64,000 nucleotides of DNA from Alphaproteobacteria bacterium (GTDB lineage: Bacteria; Pseudomonadota; Alphaproteobacteria; Micavibrionales; Micavibrionaceae): positions 124,001 through 188,000 of the forward strand of contig NVTV01000002.1 of assembly GCA_002401695.1 (NCBI GenBank), given 5' to 3'. Position numbers and translations under genes: made by a program. Within the stretch, counting starts at the first letter, position 1, and every line of letters starts with the position of its first letter. The notes beneath the pieces were generated by a model. The model was given only the letters and a program-made list of their open reading frames with translations, was not told the origin of the DNA and searched no databases. Shown here piece by piece: positions 16,777 through 26,536 of the stretch.

Positions 16777-19700
16777 TTATGATGCCATTGACTGTGCATC
16801 AACACTTCTATCATTACCGTCCATATCAGGGAAGGTGATCAAGTTATCGGCACCGGCGGGTGTTTCGCCATTTGCAACAAGTCTCATTGACTCTGCTCTG
16901 TTTTCAAAGTTGATAACATTGCTACCATCACCTTGACCAGCAGAAACTGTTTGATTTGCAGTGTCTCTCACGGTGCGCGCGGTTCTGATATCAATCACAT
17001 TATTTTGTGGTACGCCGCCATTTTCCCCTTGGGCTGTAATAGAGCGTTGATCCGAAGACGGTAGTGGAACCGCTAATGGTTTACCATCTGCGCCTGTGAC
17101 TGTTAAGCTAGCAACTCTATCTTCTACTGTTGAGCCGTTTGCATTGCTTGTTAAAGCACCTGTGTTTCTTGGTAAATTGCTTGGCAAATTATTACGACCG
17201 TGTTGGGAAGGGTTGATTTGTGCAAATGAGCTACGAGCATCTGCGTTATCGCGCATGTCTTGTCCGGTTGCACCAGAACGGTGGATGAAATATCCGATAA
17301 TACCGACCAAAGCCGCAATTTTCACGCCTTTGGACATTCCCGTCCATTCACCAATTTTGTTCAAGGCAACAATTGACATGAATGCCAAAAACCCTTGCTC
17401 AGCCAAGTTATAGCCGTTCATTTCACCTTGTGTTCTGGCACCGCGTTTTGCTTCGCTCCACCAGTCCATGCCGTCTTTAAGCTTGCTTGATGCCATATTG
17501 AAATAGCCACCAATAACACTTGTCCCGCCAGCTTCGCTACCAAGGAATTGGTTAAGAAGGCCATATTCACCGCCACCAGCTGCGATTGCGCCTCTTGAGA
17601 ACGTACCGCCAGTTCCGAGATGATGTTTCGCATCCGGATTATTTTGTATTAGGCTGTCATTATCAAACCCAAGTTGCATGATTTCTTTGCGAAGTGCTTC
17701 TGAATCCGTTTTTATTCCTTTAAGAGCGTCTGTTTTTTCTTGCAGTGTAATAAGAAGATCGTCTGCATTTTGCATGTCCATAGGAAGTGTAATTGCTTGT
17801 ATCTGGGTGTTCAATGCATCGATTTGCCCTTGCAACGCATTTGCCGTCACTTGGTTCGTAGCCATTTGTGCCAGAATATCTTCCGCCGCGCGGTTATTAC
17901 CGTTCAAATTTGCAAGCAGCTCATTTAGCCTTCCAACAGCGTCGTGGTCGCCCTTATCGGATAGCTCTTCGCTTAGTTTTGCAATTTTTTCTGTTTGTCC
18001 GCTCTTCATGCGGTCAACAAACCATGCCGCACTGTTTGTCGTTGTGTCCGAGCCATAAAGTTTAGAAACGCGGCTGCTGGCGGCTGTTGCTTCACTTAAA
18101 GCACTCGTCGCAGCATCATGTTGATCCATTAATGGCTCAACAAGGCGTCTTTGTCTTTCGGCTTCTGCCACTTCGATTGCGCGTTGCGCCGGTGTTAGTC
18201 CAGCAAGTCTTGCTGCCTCTGCGGCTTTTGCGTCTGCCTCTGCTTTTGCTGCTGCGGCAATTCTTGCATCTTCAACTTCTTTTAAGCGTGCAATTTCTAC
18301 AACGTTTAGAAGGTCAAAGTCTGCTTGTGCTTTTACTGCTGCTGCTTGTAGGGCAGGGTCATCAGGATTGGCTGCTAAGGCTGTCTGCGCGGCGTCATTG
18401 ACGTCTTTGGCAGTTTGTAGTGCCAGCGCTGCTGCTGCCGCTTCGGCTGCTATGCGTGTCTCTTCTGCAATTCTTGCTTCTTCTGCAATTCTTGCTTCTT
18501 CTGCTATACGTTCAGCGTCGGTTAATACGATTACAGGAAGCGTCCCGCTGGTAAGGATACTTACCTTCATTGCTTCAATTTCTGCTATTACCTTTGCATT
18601 TTCAAGCGCAAGCTGACTATTCATTGATGCCAATTCATTAAGGTATCTTGTTTGCTCTGTCCATGCGCGTGTCGCAACAAGTTGTGCGTTCGTTGATTGG
18701 ATAATGCCATCTTGTGCTTTAACAGCGTTTAACGCTTCCAAAGATGCTGGCCCTAATATAGCCATCGCATCTGCAAGTTCGTTATGATGGTCAAACAAGC
18801 GATCTTCCAGCTCAGTTTTTAGCGCTGTATATTTGGTGAAGTCATCGGACGCAGGATCAAATGTTGCGATAAGAGCGTCGATTTCTGCCACTTGATTTGT
18901 TTGGAATGCAATAAGATGATTAGCCAAATCAGCAAGTGTTGTATTAATCGCCTCATATGCTTCTTCTGCTGTTTCAACATTGTCACTTGATCCATCTTTT
19001 ATACCATCAAGCGTTGTCGGCATAACACCAGACGTAAACGTAGTTCCCGAACTTAAAGGAGTGCTACCTTCGCCTGTAAAGAACTCAGGGGCATATGCAT
19101 CATAGATACCACCAACATCAAGCCCAATACCATCGCTGTATTCGTTACCCGTTATAACAGCCCATGCGCCTGTACTCATTCTTGCCCAATCATCAGCAAC
19201 AAGATCCACCATGCCAACACCTGTGCGCACAACGGTTGGGAATGGACGGTTAAGGATATCAAAACCTAAACCACCTTCGCCATCAAAACCGCGCAGCCAT
19301 TCCGTGTCAGTCGCATCCGCGATTGCCCCGGTTCCTTTTTCAAAACCATAACTAAGTGCGGAAATACCTAATGCTCCACCCCAGATAACCCGACCGGTTT
19401 TTGTATTTAATCCACCCATCGCAAGGGTTTTCCCTAGCGGAGAGATCATCCCACCCGAAGAAAGGCGCCCCAAGGCAACAAGAGGAGGTATCCCTTGAGC
19501 TGTGTGCGAGGCTTTTCTGAAAATATTTGCGCCCGCAGGAAGGGTTTCTTTGTATTCTTTATTCCATAACCAGTTATATGAAAGTGTTCTGCTTAATGGG
19601 TTATCTGCGGTAGGTGTAAGTACCGACCGTCCACCTGTTACATAGGCAAAAGCTTCGTGCCCCGCACGGAATAAAGGGTCTTTAACAAACCTGTTTGTTG

Positions 19701-21675
19701 CAGGGTATGAGATTAGATCATCACCAGCATATCTACGTGCCATTCTCGGCCAATAGCTCAGTTTATCATATATCTGCAAAATGTGACGTTGTTTTAAGAA
19801 GTGATTATTATGTGCTGTTGCATTTACGGCCTCTTTAATTGTTTCATAAAAACGTGCGTCATATGCATTTCTTGCTGCGTCAATTTTACCGTCAATTAAT
19901 TCTTTAACACCATCCGGGAACACTTCTATTGAGCTTCTACCTCTTTGGAATTGCAGAGAACGGATTAAGTATACAGCGTCTTGATCTTGACCAAGAGCTT
20001 TAAACGCGGCGATTTGCCCCATAAACTTTTTGATCGTAGGCTCTGTCCAGTCGACAGTCCCGTTATTTTCCTGCATTAACTTTTTAAACTCAGCAAGCGA
20101 AAGCATCAAAGTGTTTTCAGAGTTCTGCATTCTTGATGGTTTAATAATAGCAGTTGATCTGACGTTTTCGTTATAAGCCCCTTCAATAATCGCTCTTTTA
20201 ACGCGATCGTAGACTTCAACAAAACCTTTGGTGCCATCAGGGTTTATATGCGTCATTCTAGTCGTAGACACGGACCCTATTTTTAGTAGGTTATCAAGAC
20301 GTGTATTTATCAAAGATGCCTGTTGCTTGAATGATGCCCCTGTTTTTAATAGATCCTCTGCTGCACTTGCTTCTCTTACTAGAAAACCTTGCAAGGCATC
20401 ATCCGGATTGATTAGTGATCTGGTAACATCGTCAATATCATCAACAAATGATCTTAGCGATTCCAGTTGTGGTCTTAATAGTCCTGTAAGGTGCGGTGCT
20501 AATACGCCTTTAGTTGGATCAAAATTTTCCTCCGGCGCAATGGATAAATACTTTTGTTCCGAAAGTTCTTTGCGGACGCCACGTAAATTTTCTCTAAGCG
20601 CAGCAAGGTCATCGCCATTTTCTGCTGAAAATGTACGGACTTTCGCGGCCATGCTTTGTTGGGCGTCAGCCAATGATATTTCACCACGGCTCAACGCGTT
20701 TCCAACTGATTTAAGGTCTGCATTAAGCGCGTTTATTTTAGCTGCAAGTCCCCCTGCATTGATTTGTTGGTCAACGAACTTTATAACTGGCTCAATATAG
20801 CGTTTTGCCATGACTTCGTAAGGCATACTTTCTTGAACATTAAAGCCAACCTTACCCAATATAGGCGTCCACTTTATAGCAGTTTGAATAGGTGCTGCTC
20901 TATATTCAGGAATAAGGTTGCTTGCCTCAACATCGCTTAGGTTATCTATAGTTCTGGCAGGGCCGTCAGGAATGTTACCGTTGTCTCCATTACGGGCATT
21001 ATCCGCATTAGGAACCGCATCGTCTGCATTACCGGCATTTGGTGTTGCCTCAGGCGTTGGCGTGTCAACGTTATCTGCGTTTCTTCCGGCATCTGCTGTG
21101 TCGTCTGCTATAGATGCAGGCATGGCTGGCATAGCGTCAGTGAACTCATCGCCAAGCGTTTGTTTCTTCTGTCCCCAAACCCATAGATCGCGGGCATAGT
21201 CATTAAGCTCATCTGTGCTTGCATTTGGATATTTTTGAGCGAGGGTGCCAGCATAGCTGGTAATTGTTTCTTCTCTGAGGTCGACAGATCTCTTTAGGCT
21301 GTCAAAAACGTCATCAGAAACGTTTGAATATGTTCCGCGTAATGCATCAAAATCAACTGCTTTTCCTTGGGCGAGTAGTGCATTCCCATCATCTAAGAAG
21401 CGGCTCCCGTGGATTTGTATTTCCAATGTTCTTTTGAAAGTATTACCTGTTATGAAATCTGTTGCTTGGCGTGTAAGGCCATCTGCTCTTGCAGCAGTGG
21501 TTTGAATTCCTTCAATCGCTTCATCAAGCTTTGTAATGTCGGCATTGCGGATGGCATCGGTGAGTGCATCATCAAAGGCAGAGCTAGTCAGAATCGGCTC
21601 TATCGCTTTCAGGATATCAGCCGCGATATTATCGCTTGCTCTTAAAAGTCTTATTAGATCATCACCAAAACTCAT
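16777..21675 (-). CDS. Giant 1632-residue protein of the unknown operon
   Basis: No family recognised, no signal peptide. Layout: a helical N-terminal domain (1-190); an Asp/Asn/Ala linker (about 195-238) with repeated 'NADN'-type units; a long helical region (about 260-640); a segment with weakly hydrophobic, Gly-rich stretches near 730-790 ('VIWGGALGISALSYGF'); helical and coiled-coil stretches (about 900-1050); a TolA-like run near 1050-1190 built on 'ARIAEE' repeats; more coiled coil; a membrane hairpin (about 1425-1468, 'GFLAFMSIVALNKIGEW' and 'KIAALVGIIGYFIH'); and a polar 164-residue tail with three similar motifs (NVIDI, NVINF, NLITF). The size and the membrane segments point to an envelope-spanning scaffold, tape-measure-like protein or large effector; none is proven. 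The ribosome site is weak (AGGG). Confidence 0.75.
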   Translation of the reverse strand: MSFGDDLIRLLRASDNIAADILKAIEPILTSSAFDDALTDAIRNADITKLDEAIEGIQTTAARADGLTRQATDFITGNTFKRTLEIQIHGSRFLDDGNALLAQGKAVDFDALRGTYSNVSDDVFDSLKRSVDLREETITSYAGTLAQKYPNASTDELNDYARDLWVWGQKKQTLGDEFTDAMPAMPASIADDTADAGRNADNVDTPTPEATPNAGNADDAVPNADNARNGDNGNIPDGPARTIDNLSDVEASNLIPEYRAAPIQTAIKWTPILGKVGFNVQESMPYEVMAKRYIEPVIKFVDQQINAGGLAAKINALNADLKSVGNALSRGEISLADAQQSMAAKVRTFSAENGDDLAALRENLRGVRKELSEQKYLSIAPEENFDPTKGVLAPHLTGLLRPQLESLRSFVDDIDDVTRSLINPDDALQGFLVREASAAEDLLKTGASFKQQASLINTRLDNLLKIGSVSTTRMTHINPDGTKGFVEVYDRVKRAIIEGAYNENVRSTAIIKPSRMQNSENTLMLSLAEFKKLMQENNGTVDWTEPTIKKFMGQIAAFKALGQDQDAVYLIRSLQFQRGRSSIEVFPDGVKELIDGKIDAARNAYDARFYETIKEAVNATAHNNHFLKQRHILQIYDKLSYWPRMARRYAGDDLISYPATNRFVKDPLFRAGHEAFAYVTGGRSVLTPTADNPLSRTLSYNWLWNKEYKETLPAGANIFRKASHTAQGIPPLVALGRLSSGGMISPLGKTLAMGGLNTKTGRVIWGGALGISALSYGFEKGTGAIADATDTEWLRGFDGEGGLGFDILNRPFPTVVRTGVGMVDLVADDWARMSTGAWAVITGNEYSDGIGLDVGGIYDAYAPEFFTGEGSTPLSSGTTFTSGVMPTTLDGIKDGSSDNVETAEEAYEAINTTLADLANHLIAFQTNQVAEIDALIATFDPASDDFTKYTALKTELEDRLFDHHNELADAMAILGPASLEALNAVKAQDGIIQSTNAQLVATRAWTEQTRYLNELASMNSQLALENAKVIAEIEAMKVSILTSGTLPVIVLTDAERIAEEARIAEEARIAEETRIAAEAAAAALALQTAKDVNDAAQTALAANPDDPALQAAAVKAQADFDLLNVVEIARLKEVEDARIAAAAKAEADAKAAEAARLAGLTPAQRAIEVAEAERQRRLVEPLMDQHDAATSALSEATAASSRVSKLYGSDTTTNSAAWFVDRMKSGQTEKIAKLSEELSDKGDHDAVGRLNELLANLNGNNRAAEDILAQMATNQVTANALQGQIDALNTQIQAITLPMDMQNADDLLITLQEKTDALKGIKTDSEALRKEIMQLGFDNDSLIQNNPDAKHHLGTGGTFSRGAIAAGGGEYGLLNQFLGSEAGGTSVIGGYFNMASSKLKDGMDWWSEAKRGARTQGEMNGYNLAEQGFLAFMSIVALNKIGEWTGMSKGVKIAALVGIIGYFIHRSGATGQDMRDNADARSSFAQINPSQHGRNNLPSNLPRNTGALTSNANGSTVEDRVASLTVTGADGKPLAVPLPSSDQRSITAQGENGGVPQNNVIDIRTARTVRDTANQTVSAGQGDGSNVINFENRAESMRLVANGETPAGADNLITFPDMDGNDRSVDAQSMAS
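18461..18512. repeat. 18-bp tandem repeat encoding ARIAEE units
   Basis: A unit of TTCTTCTGCAATTCTTGC (plus-strand sense) occurs in near-identical tandem copies within the 1632-residue gene, giving the protein repeat 'RIAEEA'. It is a coding repeat typical of TolA-like helices that grow by slippage. Confidence 0.7.
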
Positions 21676-21781
21676 GAAATTCTACACCCTATCTATTTAT
21701 CACTAGATCATTATTATTTTTATGCTTACTCGAATAATACTGGATTTATAGGGGGTTTGTCAAATTTAATTTCGGTATTGG

Positions 21782-23917
21782 TTATTTGTTGGTACCAAGA
21801 GTGTCGCGCGCGGCCTGTGCTTCTTCCGGTGTATCGAAGGTAAGCGTGAATACAGGGGCATTTGCGGGGTCTAGCGTTGTGGTCGTACCATCAACACGAT
21901 TATTGAACTCTGTGGACGTAAGACCGCCATTACCATCAGTGGAATAGGGGGTTACAGCGTTAGCAGAGCCATCGATTCGTGTCGGATTAAACTGGTCTGT
22001 TAGAGGAACGCCATTGTTTAAATTATTGAGGTCTTCCAGACTTAGGCCAATTGTTGCATTGCGTTGGTCTTGCTGATTAACAAGAGTTGTGTCTGTAGCG
22101 TCACGCATGGCAGTATTGCTCTCTACCTCTGCTGCTGAGTTCTTAAGCTCGGCATTCACACCCATTCCAAACGCCAGTCCTGCGCCACCAACCTCTGCTA
22201 CAAAAGCGGTTTTGTCGAAGAATGGGTTAAGCCATCTGTCACCAGCCTTATAGATGCCAGCGTCCCAACCATTACCAATGCGTTGCATACTTGTGAATGT
22301 CTGATCAACTTGAGTTATGCTTACCATTGTAGAGGCGGAGGCTGTTTGCTCAACTGCCTGTGCTGCTCTTGTTGCGGCGATCTCTAAGAATTCTTCTGCA
22401 GCGATGACCGCTCTTTGTGCTTGCTCAACGGCAACTTCTGCATTTGCGATATCGTCAACAGAGCCGCCCGCTGTTTTTAGGTTGGCTAAGTTAGATTCTG
22501 CCGCAGTTAATGTCTGTGCTGTCTGTGTGGCTTGGGTTTGTGCCAGTTGTCTTAGAGCTTCTTCTCCTTGGGCGATTGTGCCCTTATCTGCTAAATGTCG
22601 AACCAGCTCTTGCGCGGCTGTTTCTGTGTTTTTAGCTTGTTGGACGGCGAGTTCGGCTCTCGCTATATCATCTGCAGAGGCTCTACCGCCTGCTTTCAAT
22701 GCTGTGAGAGCTTCTTCTGCGGAAGTTAGAACTTTCCCTGCTTCTGTTGCATTTGCTGTTGCTGCGGTTCCGGCAAGACCGTCTGCCTTGCGGAGGGCAC
22801 TTTGTGCTTTTTGAACGGCGCTCTCGGCTTTTGCAATTCGGCTTACGGATGCACCGGCTCTTTCAAGTTGCAGAAGCTTTTCTTCGGCCAGAACCAATTT
22901 TTGCCCAGCTCTGCCTGCTCTATCGACAAGCTTTGCCGCATCAGCCAGCATATCAATGCTTTTCATCACTTGGACAACTTTTTTCCCGACGCTTGATACG
23001 CGTAAGGCGGCCAATGCTGCGCCACCAACACCTGCTGTTACCGTGCCGATAGCCCAGAAGGCGACAGCCTCTGCAACGGCTTGTGGGCCGTAGAGGAGGG
23101 TCATCTCTTGACTCATAAGAGGGTTTGGAACTTCGTTACCGTTTTCATCAATGATCGTTGCTTGAATACGGCCAAAAGCTTTTTCTGCTGCTTCATTTTC
23201 AAAATATGACCCCTCATCAAAGATGTGTTTTATTTGCAAGGCGGAATTAAGGTCATCTGTCCACTGGAATAGTGTGCGATCTGATATTAGGTTTACTTTA
23301 CTCTCTTCGTCCATGCCCAAATTATAGGCCATAGCACCAAGAGGGCGGAGTGTGTATTCATAACCGACATTGCGGACAATATCACCAACAAAACCGGCTG
23401 TAGAAGAAACACCGTTGACAACACCTTGCCCCATAAGAGCAAAACCTCTTCCGGGGCTCTCTATAAATAGCTTCCCCATCCCTTCGCCCCATTCCTGGGC
23501 ATTACGGTTGCGATCGGCTAGTCCGCCGCCGGCCCAATCAGGAAGGTCCGTACCTGTTACTTTTTCTACGCCTCGCGCAACATAACCAATAGGGCTGACT
23601 GCCACAACATAGGCACCTGCGTTCCATACGGCTGGCGCTGCGGTGTCGGCAACCCATGAACCTGCTTTGCTATACCAGGCTTTTTGATCTTCTATACGTT
23701 CTTCGGGGGTCATCGCGGCGAGTCTTGCCTCTTCCGCGGCGGCTTCGGCGGCGTCCTCTGCTGCTTCTATCGCGGCTTCAATGGCTTCTTCTGCGTTTTG
23801 TTCTGCTTGGTTATCTTCTACCCATTTGGCATCAGAACCAAAAGTATCAGCAACATCAGACGCAACGTCTATGCTGAAATCTTTGATTTTGCCACCTAAT
23901 GTAGACCACCAACCCAT
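21782..23917 (-). CDS. Unknown-operon protein, 711 residues, helical-repeat
   Basis: No family recognised. It starts MGWWSTLGGKIKDF, an amphipathic Trp-rich helix. Residues 35-70 are an Ala/Glu helix ending 'EEARLAAMTPEER', a motif echoed in the 1632-residue protein ('AEAARLAGLTPAQR'). A Gly-rich region with 'VSPIGYVARGVEKV' (107-120) resembles 'LDPVGYAGRKMGEA' in the 218-residue protein. A hydrophobic segment follows at about 280-305. Residues 343-520 hold at least three helical-hairpin repeats: 'AEEKLLQLERAGASVSRIAKAE', 'AEEALTALKAGGRASADDIARAE' and 'AESNLANLKTAGGSVDDIANAE' type. The C-terminal 120 residues are polar and Asn/Thr-rich. AAGGAAG precedes the ATG. Same operon, 106 bases before the giant gene. 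Confidence 0.7.
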   Translation of the reverse strand: MGWWSTLGGKIKDFSIDVASDVADTFGSDAKWVEDNQAEQNAEEAIEAAIEAAEDAAEAAAEEARLAAMTPEERIEDQKAWYSKAGSWVADTAAPAVWNAGAYVVAVSPIGYVARGVEKVTGTDLPDWAGGGLADRNRNAQEWGEGMGKLFIESPGRGFALMGQGVVNGVSSTAGFVGDIVRNVGYEYTLRPLGAMAYNLGMDEESKVNLISDRTLFQWTDDLNSALQIKHIFDEGSYFENEAAEKAFGRIQATIIDENGNEVPNPLMSQEMTLLYGPQAVAEAVAFWAIGTVTAGVGGAALAALRVSSVGKKVVQVMKSIDMLADAAKLVDRAGRAGQKLVLAEEKLLQLERAGASVSRIAKAESAVQKAQSALRKADGLAGTAATANATEAGKVLTSAEEALTALKAGGRASADDIARAELAVQQAKNTETAAQELVRHLADKGTIAQGEEALRQLAQTQATQTAQTLTAAESNLANLKTAGGSVDDIANAEVAVEQAQRAVIAAEEFLEIAATRAAQAVEQTASASTMVSITQVDQTFTSMQRIGNGWDAGIYKAGDRWLNPFFDKTAFVAEVGGAGLAFGMGVNAELKNSAAEVESNTAMRDATDTTLVNQQDQRNATIGLSLEDLNNLNNGVPLTDQFNPTRIDGSANAVTPYSTDGNGGLTSTEFNNRVDGTTTTLDPANAPVFTLTFDTPEEAQAARDTLGTNK

Positions 23918-23946
23918 TTTATTCTAAACTTCCTTATTGTTTACAA

Positions 23947-24603
23947 TTAGCCAATTTCAAATTCAGGACTGTTGAGTGTATTGTCCTGATCTCCACCTGT
24001 TAAATCGTTTACTTTTTCCATGATGAAGTCTTTGTTAAAGTAGGCCAATGCGGCCAGACCTATTGTAAGGGTGGTGCCATTTATAAAGCTAGATCCTTTA
24101 TCTTCGTTATTCTCGTCTTTGCCACCCTTGAAGAAATTAAAGATTCCCATGAGTATCATGCCCACAATCCCGAGCTTGGCACCATCGCCCCAGCCAAAAC
24201 CGTCATCGCCTGAGAACGCGCTGGCCGCACCTGAAAAATCACCCTTCAGTAGTTTGCCGATGGCAGAGAACATACTGCCGCTTTCATTATGATTATCTGG
24301 ACTATCCGGATCACCATCAGGATTTGCCATGTCATCAAAGGCTTCGCCCATTTTTCTGCCTGCATAACCAACAGGGTCGAGGGTCACGTCATGAACTGTT
24401 TCCGAAGCAGCCTTAATATTTTCTTTTGCTGCCTCGGCAAAATCACCACTAGATGAGGCAAGGTCTGTCGCATATTGCTTGAGGCCTTTTGCTTGTATTT
24501 CTTCTTTTTCTTCAACAAAAGTTTCTGCGATTTCATCCTTATAGGTATAGACGCCAAATGCGGCACCTGCCCATAATATACCTCTTCCAATAAATCCCCA
24601 CAT
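23947..24603 (-). CDS. Unknown-operon membrane protein, 218 residues
   Basis: First large gene of the operon; AGGAGGG sits 8 bases before the ATG. It starts MWGFIGRGILWAGAAFGVY, a membrane or amphipathic segment (3-20), then a charged helical part (21-75), 'LDPVGYAGRKMGEAF' (75-89), an acidic Asp/Pro/Asn linker (93-110), and two hydrophobic segments (about 143-158 'KLGIVGMILMGIFNFF' and 176-189). Its ATG overlaps the stop of a 26-codon ORF (TAATG), indicating coupled translation. Family unknown. Membrane location is the only confident statement. Confidence 0.7.
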   Translation of the reverse strand: MWGFIGRGILWAGAAFGVYTYKDEIAETFVEEKEEIQAKGLKQYATDLASSSGDFAEAAKENIKAASETVHDVTLDPVGYAGRKMGEAFDDMANPDGDPDSPDNHNESGSMFSAIGKLLKGDFSGAASAFSGDDGFGWGDGAKLGIVGMILMGIFNFFKGGKDENNEDKGSSFINGTTLTIGLAALAYFNKDFIMEKVNDLTGGDQDNTLNSPEFEIG

Positions 24604-24683
24604 TACACAATCCCTCCTGAAATATATCCAAGAGCACCGTATAATGTGCCATAAATTTTTGAAACGTGTGGATTACCCAACAT
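24603..24683 (-). CDS. 26-residue leader peptide/small protein upstream of the unknown operon
   Basis: A short frame with an AGAGG ribosome site 8 bases before its ATG. Its stop TAA overlaps the start of the 218-residue gene as TAATG. The product begins MLGNPHVSKIYGTLYGALG and ends in a Gly-rich hydrophobic stretch ending GGIV, resembling a glycine-zipper transmembrane segment. It begins about 60 bases after the predicted transcription start. It could be a coupled translational leader or a true membrane microprotein of the system. No comparative evidence is available here. Confidence 0.5.
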   Translation of the reverse strand: MLGNPHVSKIYGTLYGALGYISGGIV

Positions 24684-24748
24684 TCGCTTTTCCTCTTATC
24701 ACCTTAAATATAGCACATTTTCTGCGCTTTTTCTATCAACTTAAGGCC

Positions 24749-24778
24749 ATTATAGGATAAGCGGAAGGGGCAATGCAA
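24749..24778 (-). promoter_or_regulatory. Strong sigma-70-like promoter of the unknown operon
   Basis: On the minus strand TTGCAT (24773-24778), an 18-base spacer and a perfect TATAAT (24749-24754). It lies between purH and the leader ORF, reading into the operon. Transcription would start near 24742. The consensus -10 suggests substantial constitutive expression. Confidence 0.65.
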
Positions 24779-24816
24779 GGTTTTTTATAATTATAGTTGC
24801 GATATCGGTTGAAATC

Positions 24817-26418
24817 TTAATGTTTGAAGTGGCGCATACCCGTGAAGACCATGGCTAAACCTCGTTCATTGGCGGCGTCAATAACTTCTTGGTCGCGAAT
24901 AGAGCCTCCAGGTTGTATGACTGCTGTAACACCGGCATCTGCTGCGGCGATAAGGCCATCTGCAAAAGGGAAAAATGCGTCAGAGGCAACGACAGAACCC
25001 GCTGTCAGGGCTTGATCCCATCCTGCGTTCTTGGCGGCTTCTTCTGCTTTCCATGCGGCAATACGCGACGAATCGATTCGGCTCATCTGTCCGGCGCCAA
25101 TGCCGACTGTGGCACCGTCTTTTGCATACACAATAGCATTTGATTTGACGTGTTTACTGACGCAAAACGCGAATAATAGGTCATCCATCTCTTTTTTCGT
25201 TGGCTCGCGATCAGTGACAGTGACCAATGATTCCTTATCAAAAAGGACGGTGTCGTGATCTTGAACGAGTAGGCCGCCTGCAATACATGTCACCATACGG
25301 CGTTTTTTCGATTCTTTTGGCATTTCCCCTGTGGTTAGAACACGTATTTTGTCTTTTTTCTTCAGTATTTCAATGGCTTCGGCGTCGATGGAAGGGGCAA
25401 TGATAACCTCGACAAAACGCGTTATGATGGCACTGGCGACATCTGCTGTTAAGGTTCTGTTGAGGGCGATTATCCCGCCAAAAGCACTGGTTTGGTCACA
25501 CATCAGCGCTTTTCTATAAGCACTCAGGATATTATCATCTATTGCAACGCCGCAAGGGTTGGCATGTTTGATAATGGCAATTGTTGGTTCTTCAAATTCG
25601 TTGACCAATTCAAAGGCAGCATCTGTATCATTCAGATTATTATAAGACAGTTCTTTGCCTTGTATTTGTGTCGCACGCGCCGCGCCAGGGCGTAGGCTGT
25701 CATCAACAAGGTATAAAGCGGCATTTTGGTGCGGGTTTTCACCGTAGCGCAGTTTTTGTTTAAGCGTTCCTGAAAAACTAATACGGCGCGGTGATTCTTC
25801 CTCTGTTTGTTCTGCAAACCATCCGGCAACACTGGAATCATAGGTTGCAGTTAAAGAGAAGGCGGTAAAGGCGAGAGTTCTACGCAGCTTTTTTGTAACA
25901 CCACCATTATTATCGAGATCATCCAGAACGCGCACATAATCTTGTGGATCTGTAATGACTGTCACAAAATCATGGTTTTTCGCGGCTGCGCGGATCATAG
26001 CAGGGCCACCGATATCGATGTTCTCGATGCATTCGGCAAACTCTGCGCCGTTATGCACTGTTTCAACAAAGGGGTACAAATTAATGACAACCATATCAAT
26101 GGCTTGAATATCGTTGTCTTCCATCGCTTTTATGTGGTCAGAATTATCGCGCTTGGCAAGAATACCGCCGTGAATTTTAGGGTGGAGCGTTTTAACGCGT
26201 CCTTCCATTATTTCGGGTGATTTTGTGTGCTCTGATACTTCGGTAACGTCGATACCGGCATCTTTTAACATTTTTGCTGTGCCACCGGTGGATAGGATCT
26301 CAATGCCATGTTTTTGTAGCTTACGCGCAAAATCCTCTATACCGTCTTTATTTGATACGGAAATCAGGGCGCGTGTGATTTTGATGGCACTGGGGTCGTT
26401 AATGGTGGCTTTGCTCAT
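24817..26418 (-). CDS. purH: Bifunctional AICAR transformylase/IMP cyclohydrolase
   Basis: 533 residues from the ATG at 26418, which has AAGGAAAG upstream; an in-frame ATG at 26460 would add 14 residues atypical of the family. PurH catalyses the last two steps of de novo IMP synthesis in the cytosol. The N-terminal IMP cyclohydrolase domain shows '[18 protein letters not shown]', '[15 protein letters not shown]' and '[17 protein letters not shown]'. The transformylase domain has '[14 protein letters not shown]', '[13 protein letters not shown]', '[10 protein letters not shown]' and a C-terminus '[30 protein letters not shown]'. Complete. It is the last gene downstream of the che operon, 118 bases after cheR. 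Confidence 0.97.
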   Translation of the reverse strand: MSKATINDPSAIKITRALISVSNKDGIEDFARKLQKHGIEILSTGGTAKMLKDAGIDVTEVSEHTKSPEIMEGRVKTLHPKIHGGILAKRDNSDHIKAMEDNDIQAIDMVVINLYPFVETVHNGAEFAECIENIDIGGPAMIRAAAKNHDFVTVITDPQDYVRVLDDLDNNGGVTKKLRRTLAFTAFSLTATYDSSVAGWFAEQTEEESPRRISFSGTLKQKLRYGENPHQNAALYLVDDSLRPGAARATQIQGKELSYNNLNDTDAAFELVNEFEEPTIAIIKHANPCGVAIDDNILSAYRKALMCDQTSAFGGIIALNRTLTADVASAIITRFVEVIIAPSIDAEAIEILKKKDKIRVLTTGEMPKESKKRRMVTCIAGGLLVQDHDTVLFDKESLVTVTDREPTKKEMDDLLFAFCVSKHVKSNAIVYAKDGATVGIGAGQMSRIDSSRIAAWKAEEAAKNAGWDQALTAGSVVASDAFFPFADGLIAAADAGVTAVIQPGGSIRDQEVIDAANERGLAMVFTGMRHFKH

Positions 26419-26536
26419 TTTATTACTTTCCTTATCCCACAGAACCATGATGTGCTCCATTTTTTCGGGCGGATTATATATAAGCAGATTTTTTTTTCAG
26501 CGCAATAGATTACATCGCATATGTTGGTAAAAATAT

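Noticed and set aside
20228-20800. 190-codon frame antisense to the giant unknown gene
   Set aside because: Ser/Leu/Ala-rich shadow without start signals; the minus-strand frame is 1632 codons long with clear protein features.
15517-24778. Prophage or gene-transfer-agent reading of the unknown operon
   Set aside because: No capsid, portal, terminase, integrase, lysis gene or att repeats are seen; the giant protein has coiled coils like a tape measure, but no tail genes accompany it.
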